From: Parundibacterium terreum | Lineage (GTDB): Bacteria > Pseudomonadota > Gammaproteobacteria > Burkholderiales > Burkholderiaceae_D | NCBI RefSeq assembly: GCF_014636315.1 | Contig: NZ_BMED01000002.1 | Coordinates: 248,001-312,000 of the forward strand | Length of the DNA: 64,000 nt | Direction: 5' to 3' | Shown here: one piece after another, positions 56,724 to 64,000 of the stretch | How positions within the stretch are numbered: position 1 is the stretch's first letter | How the letters are laid out: the number at the start of each line of letters is the position of its first letter | Notes under the pieces: generated by a model | Seen by the model: the letters and a program-made list of their open reading frames with translations, nothing else | Database searches by the model: none | Told to the model about the DNA's origin: nothing | Translations under genes and position numbers: made by a program

Positions 56724-58826
56724 TCAAACTTTAGCTTCGCGCGACCATTGCCGTGTCTTTGCTTCACGGATGAAATCATCTACCGCTTCCGCGTCAATAA
56801 TCCCAATGTCTTTCTTGATTCCTGCGGCCTTCAGCAAAACCTTACCCCCATCGTCAACGGCAATGGCTTTCAAATGGGTATAAGCATCCCGGATAAACTG
56901 CAGGGCAGCGGGCTCTTTGGACAATTTCTCCGATGAACCCGGGAGAATGACGGCAATCGCATCGAACATGACGGAAGGCGTTCCTGCCAATTGGGAATCA
57001 ACTTTCAAATCGCTGCCATCACTTAGCTTGATGGCAGCGATTTTAAGAGACACAATTTTCACGCTCGCCCCTGCCGCCACTGTTTTTTTCCTCACTGCAT
57101 CAATCGCCTTTCTGTCAGAACCTTCCACGGCAAGAATTCCGACCACACGCCCTTGCAGCGTATCTTTCATCTTGCCTATTAACTGCAGGGCCGGCGAAGG
57201 CTCAAAATCCTTGGTATCTACCGCAGCACGCGGTGGAGGCGGTACTTGGACCAAGCCCAGGCCATCCGCTACTCGCTGCGCCAGATGCACATCGATATGC
57301 ACCAGGTGGCCGACCATTGCCTCTCGGATATGGGGGTGCTCTACTTTGGACAATTCAAATACGAGTGCAGCACAGATGTGCGCCTGCTCAACTGCCAGTT
57401 GGCTGCGATAGAACTGGCGAGCCTGGCTATAGTGATCAGCAAAGCTTTCCGGCCGAATCCGTCCTTTGTTGCCGCTTTCTTGTACAGCTACGCTGGAAAA
57501 ACCATGTGTGGGAGTTTCCCGCGGAGATTGAGGAGACAGTGAATTCGGTTCGTAGGCAACCCTGCCGGTCGGTTGTGCCATCTGCATATGGCCATCGCGC
57601 TGATGGTTTGCGAACGGACATTTGGGCACATTGACAGGGATTTGATGAAAATTAGGCGAACCCAGGCGGGATAACTGCGTATCCAGATAAGAAAACAATC
57701 GCCCCTGAAGTAAGGGATCATTGGAAAAATCAATGCCTGGAATAATGTGCGAAGGGCAAAAAGCAACTTGTTCGGTCTCTGCAAAGAAGTTGTCTGGCCA
57801 GCGGTTCAGTACCATCCGCCCTATCACTTGCAGCGGGACCAATTCTTCCGGTATCAGCTTTGTTGCGTCCAGGTGATCAAACGGAAACCTGTCTGCCTCC
57901 TCCTGCGTAAATAGCTGTACGGCCAGTTCCCATTCCGGGAAAGCCCCGGCGCTGATGGCCTCGAACATGTCACGCCTATGAAAATCCGGGTCGGCTCCGG
58001 CTATTTTGACGGTTTCGTCCCAGATAGTGGATTGCAAGCCCAGTTTGGGCCGCCAGTGGAATTTCACAAACGTGGACTCGCCTGCGTCATTAAGGAGGCG
58101 GAAGCTATGGATGCCGAATCCTTCCATCATCCTCAATGAGCGCGGCAAGGTCCTGTCCGACATGATCCACATGACCATATGCATCGCTTCCGGCGTCAGG
58201 GAGATAAAATCCCAAAACGTGTCGTGGGCTGTTGCAGCCTGCGGAAAACCACGATCCGGCTCCATCTTGACCGCATGCACCAGATCCGGAAACTTGATGG
58301 CATCCTGGATAAAGAACACCGGAATATTGTTTCCCACCAAATCCCAGTTCCCTTCCTTGGTATAGAATTTGACAGCAAATCCACGTACGTCCCTGGGAGT
58401 ATCGGATGAACCGGAACCGCCGGCAACGGTGGAGAATCGCGTAAATAACGGCGTCTGAACACCCACCTCGGTCAGGATTTTTGCCTTGGTATATTTCTTG
58501 AGAGATTTTTTCAATTCAAAAAAACCGTGGATGCCGGTACCCCTTGCATGCACTATGCGCTCAGGAATGCGTTCATGATCAAAGTGGGTGATTTTTTCTC
58601 TGAGGATAAAATCTTCCAGCAAGGTTGGGCCCCGCGGATTGCTCTTCAGAGAATTTTGGTTATCCGCTATCGGTGTTCCCTGATTGGTCGTCAGTTCTGG
58701 CTGATCAATACTGCCGATCTGGTGCAACTCTCCGCCGTTACCAGGCTGTATCTCTGAAATACTGTTTGTTGTCGCAGACTTGGAAACTACCTTGCTGCTT
58801 TTTTTTTGCAATTTATCTTGGGCCAT
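56724..58826 (-). CDS. katE: Catalase HPII-like (large subunit)
   Basis: A 700-residue large-subunit heme catalase (clade 2) which degrades H2O2. Active-site His is in [15 protein letters not shown], Asn in [10 protein letters not shown], heme Tyr in [13 protein letters not shown]. After about residue 540 comes the flavodoxin/DJ-1-like C-terminal domain typical of HPII. N-terminus is a polar arm. AGGAG at 10 bp before ATG 58826. It is placed with hemerythrin, PoxB-like and stress SDR genes, consistent with sigma-S style regulation, although no sigma-S promoter was shown. Confidence 0.95.
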   Translation of the reverse strand: MAQDKLQKKSSKVVSKSATTNSISEIQPGNGGELHQIGSIDQPELTTNQGTPIADNQNSLKSNPRGPTLLEDFILREKITHFDHERIPERIVHARGTGIHGFFELKKSLKKYTKAKILTEVGVQTPLFTRFSTVAGGSGSSDTPRDVRGFAVKFYTKEGNWDLVGNNIPVFFIQDAIKFPDLVHAVKMEPDRGFPQAATAHDTFWDFISLTPEAMHMVMWIMSDRTLPRSLRMMEGFGIHSFRLLNDAGESTFVKFHWRPKLGLQSTIWDETVKIAGADPDFHRRDMFEAISAGAFPEWELAVQLFTQEEADRFPFDHLDATKLIPEELVPLQVIGRMVLNRWPDNFFAETEQVAFCPSHIIPGIDFSNDPLLQGRLFSYLDTQLSRLGSPNFHQIPVNVPKCPFANHQRDGHMQMAQPTGRVAYEPNSLSPQSPRETPTHGFSSVAVQESGNKGRIRPESFADHYSQARQFYRSQLAVEQAHICAALVFELSKVEHPHIREAMVGHLVHIDVHLAQRVADGLGLVQVPPPPRAAVDTKDFEPSPALQLIGKMKDTLQGRVVGILAVEGSDRKAIDAVRKKTVAAGASVKIVSLKIAAIKLSDGSDLKVDSQLAGTPSVMFDAIAVILPGSSEKLSKEPAALQFIRDAYTHLKAIAVDDGGKVLLKAAGIKKDIGIIDAEAVDDFIREAKTRQWSREAKV

Positions 58827-58905
58827 TACTTACTCCTGGGCGCAGTGTTTAAATGGACGCCACTTGGGGCGAAATGGGCGAAAATGAAGATGCCTTCTAT
58901 GCCCG

Positions 58906-59361
58906 CTATACGACGGATTCGATTTCCTCGCGGCGCTCCAGCATTTGCCTGCCGAGCGCCACCAGATCCAGATCGGTCTTTCTTGTTTTAGGGAACATGT
59001 CACCCTCTTCTTCACCGACGTGATGTTCAATCTGTTCGGAAAGCACTTTGACCTTGGCGTCGTACAGATCGTCGCCAGGGTCCATGGCCTGAAGCTGTGC
59101 AATCAGTTCTTTGGCGCTCGCATGCTCGACAATAGCCTCATCCATCAAATCACCATCCTTTATTGCCTGGCGCACAGCTGGATAGAACACTTCTTCCTCA
59201 ATCGTGGTATGAACCGTCAACGCGTGGCAAATCTTGTCAGCAATTTTTTTCTTACTCACCGGAGCGCGGTCGGACAGTTTCTCGTAATCGGAAAAGAGGG
59301 CTTTGACTTCTTTGTGATCTTTAACCAGCATGGCGATGGCGTCTGGCGATTTGGAATTCAT
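58906..59361 (-). CDS. Hemerythrin/HHE domain protein
   Basis: A 151-residue four-helix bundle protein with the HHE cation-binding motifs: KDHKEVKALFSDYEK, TIEEEVFYPAVRQ, VEHASAKELI and EEEGDMFPKTRK. The family holds a di-iron site and is associated with oxygen or nitric oxide/redox sensing or storage. GGAGAA precedes ATG 59361. It lies 80 bp upstream of katE on the same strand. Confidence 0.88.
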   Translation of the reverse strand: MNSKSPDAIAMLVKDHKEVKALFSDYEKLSDRAPVSKKKIADKICHALTVHTTIEEEVFYPAVRQAIKDGDLMDEAIVEHASAKELIAQLQAMDPGDDLYDAKVKVLSEQIEHHVGEEEGDMFPKTRKTDLDLVALGRQMLERREEIESVV

Positions 59362-59664
59362 GGCAGTTCTCCTTGAGGGTGAATGACCATGGTCGGCAGA
59401 TCAGCAAAGCGCGTATGTGCGGTGGCACACAATGATTCTGTAGGACAGGAAAAATAAACCCGGCCTTATATCTGAACAGGAAAAAGCGTGGTCAATTTGA
59501 ATGCCGCAAATTGGCTTGCGTTTTCGTCCGTTTTTCTCCAGATATTTAAATATTGCCTGGAAACCCTACAACCACAAGGGTTCGCTGCCGAACAGAGCAC
59601 GGCTACCTATCGCCCTACTCTTGCCCTGCCCGCTGATTTAAGCGGAAATTACAGGAGGCAAAAA
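59362..59664. other. Divergent intergenic region, hemerythrin and BON gene
   Basis: About 300 bp between divergent genes. It must hold two promoters; none is close to sigma70 consensus. No ORF or RNA gene recognised. Confidence 0.45.
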
Positions 59665-60078
59665 ATGAGAAAACCCTATTGGATTGCCAGCATTGCGCTA
59701 ACTCTATGCTATGTCGGTCCATGCTTGGCCCAGTCCGCAGATAGCGCACCCAATAAGCCAGCGACCGGAATGTCGTCGGCGAGCGCCGATAATTCAAAAA
59801 TGAATGCTCGCGACCGCAGCGACGCCGCTTCTACGCCACAAACACAGAATAATAATGCCGCCGATCGCAAGCTACTGGCGAAAGTGCGCCACGCTATTGT
59901 CAATGACAAGTCTTTGTCGATGATGGCGCACAACGTCAAGATCATGGTGCGGAGCGGCGCGGTGACTTTGCGCGGACCGGTTAACTCCGAAGCAGAGAAA
60001 GCAGGCGTCGAAAATGTCGCCAAGCAAGTCGCCGGAGTGAGCAACATCGACAATCAGTTAGATATCAAAACCAAATAA
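59665..60078 (+). CDS. Secreted BON-domain protein
   Basis: A 137-residue protein with a signal peptide (IASIALTLCYVGPCLAQS) and, after a Ser/Asn/Asp-rich linker of about 50 residues, one BON domain (VRHAIVNDKSLSMMAHNVKI to VAGVSNIDNQLDI) with the usual VTLRGPVNSEAEKAGVENVAKQV. BON domains bind phospholipids or form periplasmic oligomers, as in OsmY. AGGAGG precedes ATG 59665. It is followed by the 10-bp-distant glycine-rich membrane gene. Confidence 0.88.
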   Translation: MRKPYWIASIALTLCYVGPCLAQSADSAPNKPATGMSSASADNSKMNARDRSDAASTPQTQNNNAADRKLLAKVRHAIVNDKSLSMMAHNVKIMVRSGAVTLRGPVNSEAEKAGVENVAKQVAGVSNIDNQLDIKTK

Positions 60079-60088
60079 GGAGCACATC

Positions 60089-60610
60089 ATGAAACACGCA
60101 GTCTATGGCATCGCCCAAACCCGCCACCAGGCAGAGTCCATCGTCGACCATTTAAAGGCGGCAGGATTTTCCAATAACGAAATTTCCGTTTTGCTCCCTG
60201 ACACCGATGGCACTCGCGACTTTGCGCACGAACAAAACACCAAATTGCCGGAGGGCGCTGCAACGGGTGGCGCCGCAGGCATGGGGGCCGGTGCAATCAT
60301 TGGCTGGCTGGCCGGCATCGGATCGTTGGCCATTCCTGGCGTTGGCCCCTTCATCGCAGCAGGCCCTATCCTGGCAGCCTTGGGTGGTGCTGCAGTTGGA
60401 GGAGCCGCAGGCGGGCTTATTGGCGGCTTGGTAGGCATGGGTATCCCGGAATACGAAGCAAAACTATACGACGGGAAAATCAGAAGCGGCAATGTACTGA
60501 TCTCAGTACACACCGAGAATTCAGACCAGGTTCATGCTGCGAAGGAAGTGTTTAAAAACGGTAACGCCGAAGACATTCATTCAACCGGCGAACCCAATCC
60601 GCCTAAATAA
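60089..60610 (+). CDS. Glycine-rich stress protein of YflT/GSP17M type
   Basis: A 173-residue protein: an N-terminal domain MKHAVYGIAQTRHQAESIVD..GFSNNEISVLLPD of the general-stress-protein 17M type, a central Gly/Ala-rich hydrophobic hairpin (about residues 55-115, GAAGMGAGAIIGWLAGIGS and GGAAVGGAAGGLIGGLVGMG) and a C-terminal VLISVHTENSDQ segment. Biochemical role not established. AAGGAG precedes ATG 60089; probably co-transcribed with the BON gene. Confidence 0.78.
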   Translation: MKHAVYGIAQTRHQAESIVDHLKAAGFSNNEISVLLPDTDGTRDFAHEQNTKLPEGAATGGAAGMGAGAIIGWLAGIGSLAIPGVGPFIAAGPILAALGGAAVGGAAGGLIGGLVGMGIPEYEAKLYDGKIRSGNVLISVHTENSDQVHAAKEVFKNGNAEDIHSTGEPNPPK

Positions 60611-60650
60611 GGGCCTGGTTCTCCCCACGTAATGCCTTATGGCATACTGC

Positions 60651-60687
60651 GACGCCTAAATGGAGTTTCCATTTTTTTTTGGGCGTC
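60651..60687 (+). terminator. Terminator after the BON operon
   Basis: Nested stem: GACGCC/GGCGTC outer and AAATGGA-GT-TTCCATTT inner, with T9. Confidence 0.7.
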
Positions 60688-60777
60688 GCTGCAAAGACAT
60701 GCGAGCTTCTGCGATTTCCGACGGTCCCTTACGGACCACGCACCAAGCTGCTTTTTCATCAACTTCGTAAGGATGTT

Positions 60778-61239
60778 ATGAAATTCAAGTTTAGAAAAAA
60801 TAGCGGAAAAATCCGGCTACTCTATTCCGATGGGAGTTTTGGCAGCAATATCATAGGTCACGACATTGGACTGGAGCAGATTGGTTCCACGCTTTATTTA
60901 ACAGTCTATCTGGAAGAAAACCTCTCTTCCGATCGTGTGGGGCAAGCCTGCCAAAGGGAGTTACTTTCATTTTTCTTAAAGCCCGCGCTACTTCTATCCT
61001 GTGAACTACAGAATGCCGAAATAAGTGAAGAACTATGTGTCTTTTGGCGCCAAAACCCTCAATCAATTTGGCAACTGCATCTCCTTCACAAGGAGAGAGG
61101 CGCATACGTCTATGACGTTACTCCGCTTCAGGTATTGTTTAGCGTATCTCTAAAAGTACGCCAATTTACAGGTATTCAAGTTATTGCCAATAATGATAGG
61201 GAATACCTGTCTTCCCATAGCTCAATCACCATTTTGTAG
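60778..61239 (+). CDS. Hypothetical protein, 153 aa
   Basis: Reads MKFKFRKNSGKIRLLYSDGS and later LLHKERGAYVYDVTPLQVLF. AAGGATG precedes ATG 60778. I do not recognise a family. No signal peptide or membrane segment; mixed alpha/beta composition, three Cys, AT-richer than its neighbours, which hints at a later acquisition. Flanked by a terminator and the first binding-protein gene; no evident partner. Confidence 0.6.
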   Translation: MKFKFRKNSGKIRLLYSDGSFGSNIIGHDIGLEQIGSTLYLTVYLEENLSSDRVGQACQRELLSFFLKPALLLSCELQNAEISEELCVFWRQNPQSIWQLHLLHKERGAYVYDVTPLQVLFSVSLKVRQFTGIQVIANNDREYLSSHSSITIL

Positions 61240-61384
61240 CTTAGATTTTTTATATTGCCGAAAATTCTACGAAACCGAATTTAGTGTAATTTTGCAATAT
61301 TCGCCTGATTGCAGATATGATGGAGTATGAACAGGATGGCCAGACTGCCCCTTCCGCCCTACTCCAACAAATAATCTCAGGCAC

Positions 61385-62362
61385 ATGAAAGAACTCCCCG
61401 CGATATTTCGCATTTTGGCCTTGCTGCTGGCCTTTGCCTTTGCACCGGATTTATCTGCGAGCGAACTGACCATTGCAGTCAGTACGACTGGCATGTCCAC
61501 GCCATTTTATGTTGCGGAAAAATTGGGCATGTTTGCACAGGAGGGTTTGAAAGTGAAGCTGCTGGATTGCCCCAGCGGTTCACGCTGCATCAAGCAGATG
61601 TTTGACGGCAAGGCGCAATTGGCAACGGTCTCCGACCTGCCCATCATGTTCAACAGTTTTGAGCGCAAAGACCTTGTCGTGTTGAGCACTTTTTGCACGA
61701 CCAATTTCGATACCAAACTGATCGTGCGTAAAAGCGGGAATATCACGTCCGTAAAAGATTTGGCTGGCAAGCGGATTGCAATCCCCATGGGTACCTCCAG
61801 CCAATACGCCTTCGACCTTATTGCGCTAGCAGAAGGCCTGGACCCTCGCAGCATGGGATTGATCAATATGGCCCCCGAAGATATGCCCCAAGCCATGTTG
61901 AGCCATAAAATCGATGCAGCAGCTGTATTCGAGCCCACAGCCTATAAGCTGGTGCAAGAGCTGGGAGGCGAGGGACAAAGGCTGAATATCGAATCCGTCC
62001 ATACACTAAGTTTTAACCTGGTCACGCTGAAGCCGTCGATGAACACTCGCCGGGACGACATGGTCAGGCTGATGCGCGCACTTGACAACGCGGCCCTCTA
62101 TATTCAGGGCAATCAGGAAAAGAGCAAGGCTATCCTGCTGGAGCATCTTAAGCTGGAACCCGCTTTCATTAGCTGGGCCTGGTCCGATTTCCGCTTTAAC
62201 CTGGTGCTCAGCCAGTCGCTGCTGACATCGCTGGAGTCAGAAGCGCGCTGGGCCATACGGGAAAACCTGATCAGCAATCACCAGATCCCCAATTTTCTTG
62301 ACGTGCTGGAACCGGCAATACTCCGCAAGGTCCGCCCGGGCAGCGTTACCTTGGTGAAATGA
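61385..62362 (+). CDS. Periplasmic ABC-type substrate-binding protein (NMT1/SsuA-like), copy 1
   Basis: A 325-residue exported protein: signal peptide IFRILALLLAFAFAPDLSA, then a two-lobed binding domain beginning LTIAVSTTGMSTPFYVAEKLGMFAQEGLKV. The KLLDCPSGSRCIKQMFDGKA stretch has a CX5C pair shared with the next gene. VKDLAGKRIAIPMGTSSQYA and AAAVFEPTAYKLVQELG are family marks of NMT1/taurine-nitrate type proteins. No ABC permease or ATPase gene is nearby; the paralogue and a sensor follow, so it may be a ligand sensor. Confidence 0.85.
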   Translation: MKELPAIFRILALLLAFAFAPDLSASELTIAVSTTGMSTPFYVAEKLGMFAQEGLKVKLLDCPSGSRCIKQMFDGKAQLATVSDLPIMFNSFERKDLVVLSTFCTTNFDTKLIVRKSGNITSVKDLAGKRIAIPMGTSSQYAFDLIALAEGLDPRSMGLINMAPEDMPQAMLSHKIDAAAVFEPTAYKLVQELGGEGQRLNIESVHTLSFNLVTLKPSMNTRRDDMVRLMRALDNAALYIQGNQEKSKAILLEHLKLEPAFISWAWSDFRFNLVLSQSLLTSLESEARWAIRENLISNHQIPNFLDVLEPAILRKVRPGSVTLVK

Positions 62363-62371
62363 AGCGCCACC

Positions 62372-63391
62372 ATGCACCCGCTTTCCACTACCTGCCACAC
62401 CGCGTTTCAGATACTGGCCCGCAAGCATGCGCTCTGCGCAGTGATGCTATTTGCAGCAATGTGTTGCCGCCCCCCTGCCGCCCAAGCAGAGCCACTGAAA
62501 ACCGTCGTCTACGCAAGCGGCACTGCCGTACCTTCTACGGTGATTCTGGTGGCGCAGGAACAGGGATATTTCGCCAGGGAGGGGCTGGAAGTCAGGATAG
62601 AGAACTGCATCGGCGCTTTCCGCTGCATGCTGGACATGATGGAAGGCAAGGCACAATTTTCCAGTGCGGGCGATCTGGCGGTTATGTTCAATGGGGTGGA
62701 TCGCAAGGACTTTGTCATACTTGCCACGTATTCGAGCAGCACCTCCCTGCTGAAACTGGTGACACGCAAGAGTGCGCACATTGAAAAAGCACAGGATCTC
62801 GTCGGCAAACGCGTGGGCATCATCAAGAGATCGGCTTCGCATTATTTCCTGGATAATTTCCTGCTGTTGGAAGGCGTAGAACCCAAAAGCGTGGAACACG
62901 TGTTCCTAGATCAGGAAGACATGTCGGCAGCACTCCAGAACGGCAGTGTGGACGCCATTTCCACTTTTGAGCCAGTGGCAGGCAAACAGCTTGCAGCAAT
63001 TGGCAAGGACGGATTTGAAGTCAGCGTGCCGCCTTATAATCTCAGCACGCACCTGGTCGCGATGCGCAAGACAGCAATGCAGTCGCGCACCGAGACCATT
63101 AAATTACTAAGAGCAATGGACAGGGCCGTACAGTTCATTGCTGCAGAACCGAAAAAAGCCAAGGCCATCCTGGCCAGACGCAGCGGCATGGATGCAGCAT
63201 CCGTGGATGCTGTCTGGGCCGGCTCCCAATTCAAGCTAGTACTGGACCCATCCTTGCAAGTGACATTGAATAGCGTCGCCCGCTGGGCGAGAAATGAAAA
63301 TCTGATCAGCGATACGCAAATCCCCGAATTTTCTAACTTCATTTATCCCGAGCCTTTAAACGCGGCTAAAGCGAAAGGAGTGGGAAAATAA
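62372..63391 (+). CDS. Periplasmic ABC-type substrate-binding protein (NMT1/SsuA-like), copy 2
   Basis: A 339-residue paralogue of the preceding gene with a signal peptide (ALCAVMLFAAMCCRPPAAQA). Same order: TVVYASGTAVPSTVILVAQEQGYFAREGLEV, ENCIGAFRCMLDMMEGKA (again CX5C), AQDLVGKRVGIIKRSASHY, VDAISTFEPVAGKQLA. It starts 10 bp after copy 1 and its TAA stop overlaps the next ATG (TAATG), binding it by translation to the membrane sensor. Confidence 0.85.
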   Translation: MHPLSTTCHTAFQILARKHALCAVMLFAAMCCRPPAAQAEPLKTVVYASGTAVPSTVILVAQEQGYFAREGLEVRIENCIGAFRCMLDMMEGKAQFSSAGDLAVMFNGVDRKDFVILATYSSSTSLLKLVTRKSAHIEKAQDLVGKRVGIIKRSASHYFLDNFLLLEGVEPKSVEHVFLDQEDMSAALQNGSVDAISTFEPVAGKQLAAIGKDGFEVSVPPYNLSTHLVAMRKTAMQSRTETIKLLRAMDRAVQFIAAEPKKAKAILARRSGMDAASVDAVWAGSQFKLVLDPSLQVTLNSVARWARNENLISDTQIPEFSNFIYPEPLNAAKAKGVGK

Positions 63392-64000
63392 TGCAAGTAC
63401 GCCGCCTGCTCCTGCTGATCGTAGCGTTCAGCATCGCTATCGGCCTGGTGGCCAGTTTCACGGTATACACTGCCAGGGTAAAGCTTGACCTCATCAACCA
63501 GGAACAACAGCAAGCACAATTGACGGCGAGGCAGATGTCCAGCCTGCTGGTGCTGACCCAGGAATATATGCTGGACAATAATCAGCGGGCGGTAAAACAA
63601 TGGCTACAGCGCCATGCGGAATTGAGCGCCGCCTTGTCCAGCTACCATCCTCTGACGCAAGTGGGCAAGTCCGAACTGGAAGATATGCAAAACCGCAACA
63701 CGCGCCTGCAAAACCTGTTCGCGCGCATCACCAACCAGCCTGTGGACATGACGCAGGACCTGGCGCGCAGGCGCGCGGCGGTATTAGTCGGGCAACTTAT
63801 CTCAGAAGTACAGGCGATGGGAGAGAGCACCTATCGCTGGGCGGTGGCAGCAGAAACAGAACGCGCAGAGCGGGAACATTTCTTGTTCTCGGCAAGGGTC
63901 ATACTGCTGGCTATCGTGGTCGTCGCATTGTTCGCAGTTGCCTGGATTTCGTTTACCAGGCTGATACGTCCTTTGACCAAGCTGGTGGATGCAACCAAAG
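63391..64000 (+). CDS. Membrane sensor protein, 3' end outside the window
   Basis: 203 codons are visible. MQVRRLLLLIVAFSIAIGLV is a first membrane segment; then a periplasmic helical region (LDLINQEQQQAQLTARQMSSLL, NRNTRLQNLFARI) of about 140 residues; a second membrane helix (VILLAIVVVALFAVAWISF) and the start of a HAMP linker (RLIRPLTKLVDATK). This is the N-terminal layout of histidine kinases or diguanylate cyclases. The catalytic part is beyond the window, so its output is unknown. Confidence 0.75.
   Translation, partial: MQVRRLLLLIVAFSIAIGLVASFTVYTARVKLDLINQEQQQAQLTARQMSSLLVLTQEYMLDNNQRAVKQWLQRHAELSAALSSYHPLTQVGKSELEDMQNRNTRLQNLFARITNQPVDMTQDLARRRAAVLVGQLISEVQAMGESTYRWAVAAETERAEREHFLFSARVILLAIVVVALFAVAWISFTRLIRPLTKLVDATK

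Overview
The window reads as a chromosomal segment of a betaproteobacterium, most likely a Burkholderiales/Oxalobacteraceae member of the Herminiimonas-Janthinobacterium type. This rests on protein sequence and gene-order conventions only (glnE divergent from yhdP-nitrilase-tldD, fkpB-ispH next to radC-rpmB-rpmG, livHMGF, ycaR between kdsB and lpxK, a phasin gene). Most of it is housekeeping DNA without phage genes or recognisable IS transposases.

Layout. 1-16 kb: end of a retropepsin-like protease, DAHP synthase aroG preceded by a Phe/Tyr-rich leader peptide and terminator (an apparent attenuator), tldD, a 163-bp palindromic MITE-like element, a nitrilase, yhdP, then glnE in the opposite direction, a PBP7-like peptidase, a frameshifted GalT-like gene coupled to a nitroreductase, and a thioesterase. 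15.6-22 kb: a phasin with repeated operator-like sites, the liv branched-chain amino acid transporter (no substrate-binding gene beside it, but a leader ORF and hairpin upstream), ispH and fkpB. 22-26 kb: radC is separated from rpmB-rpmG by about 2.5 kb of accessory DNA (hydrolase, DJ-1/PfpI, DUF1330, SDR remnant) bounded by two direct copies of the radC 3' end, the second degenerate. 26-43 kb: desaturase, mechanosensitive channel, RNA m5C methyltransferase, purN, a secreted RNase with a barstar gene, patatin, gamma-glutamyltransferase, an SDR of isoleucine/fatty-acid type with a LiuR-like palindrome, H+-pyrophosphatase, adk, and the kdsB-ycaR-lpxK and exbB-exbD clusters.

43.2-44.3 kb is a gene-free kilobase carrying six degenerate repeats about 170-190 bp apart, four of them with a perfect DnaA box in the same orientation. 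It lies between the divergent exbB and xseA. 44-53 kb: xseA, sodB, and a four-gene operon (MBL exonuclease, ATP-dependent ligase, Lhr-type helicase, metallophosphoesterase) whose start codon is preceded by a perfect 20-bp palindrome. 52.7-60.6 kb: a general-stress block (flavin reductase, stress SDR, PoxB-like enzyme, large-subunit catalase, hemerythrin, BON and glycine-rich membrane proteins). 61.4 kb to the end: two paralogous periplasmic binding proteins joined by a TAATG overlap to a membrane sensor that runs off the window.

The least ordinary signals are non-coding: the aroG attenuator, the DnaA-box array, the radC-end duplication around the cassette, and the dyads at phasin, SDR, sodB and the exonuclease operon. 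All functional statements about them are inference from sequence.
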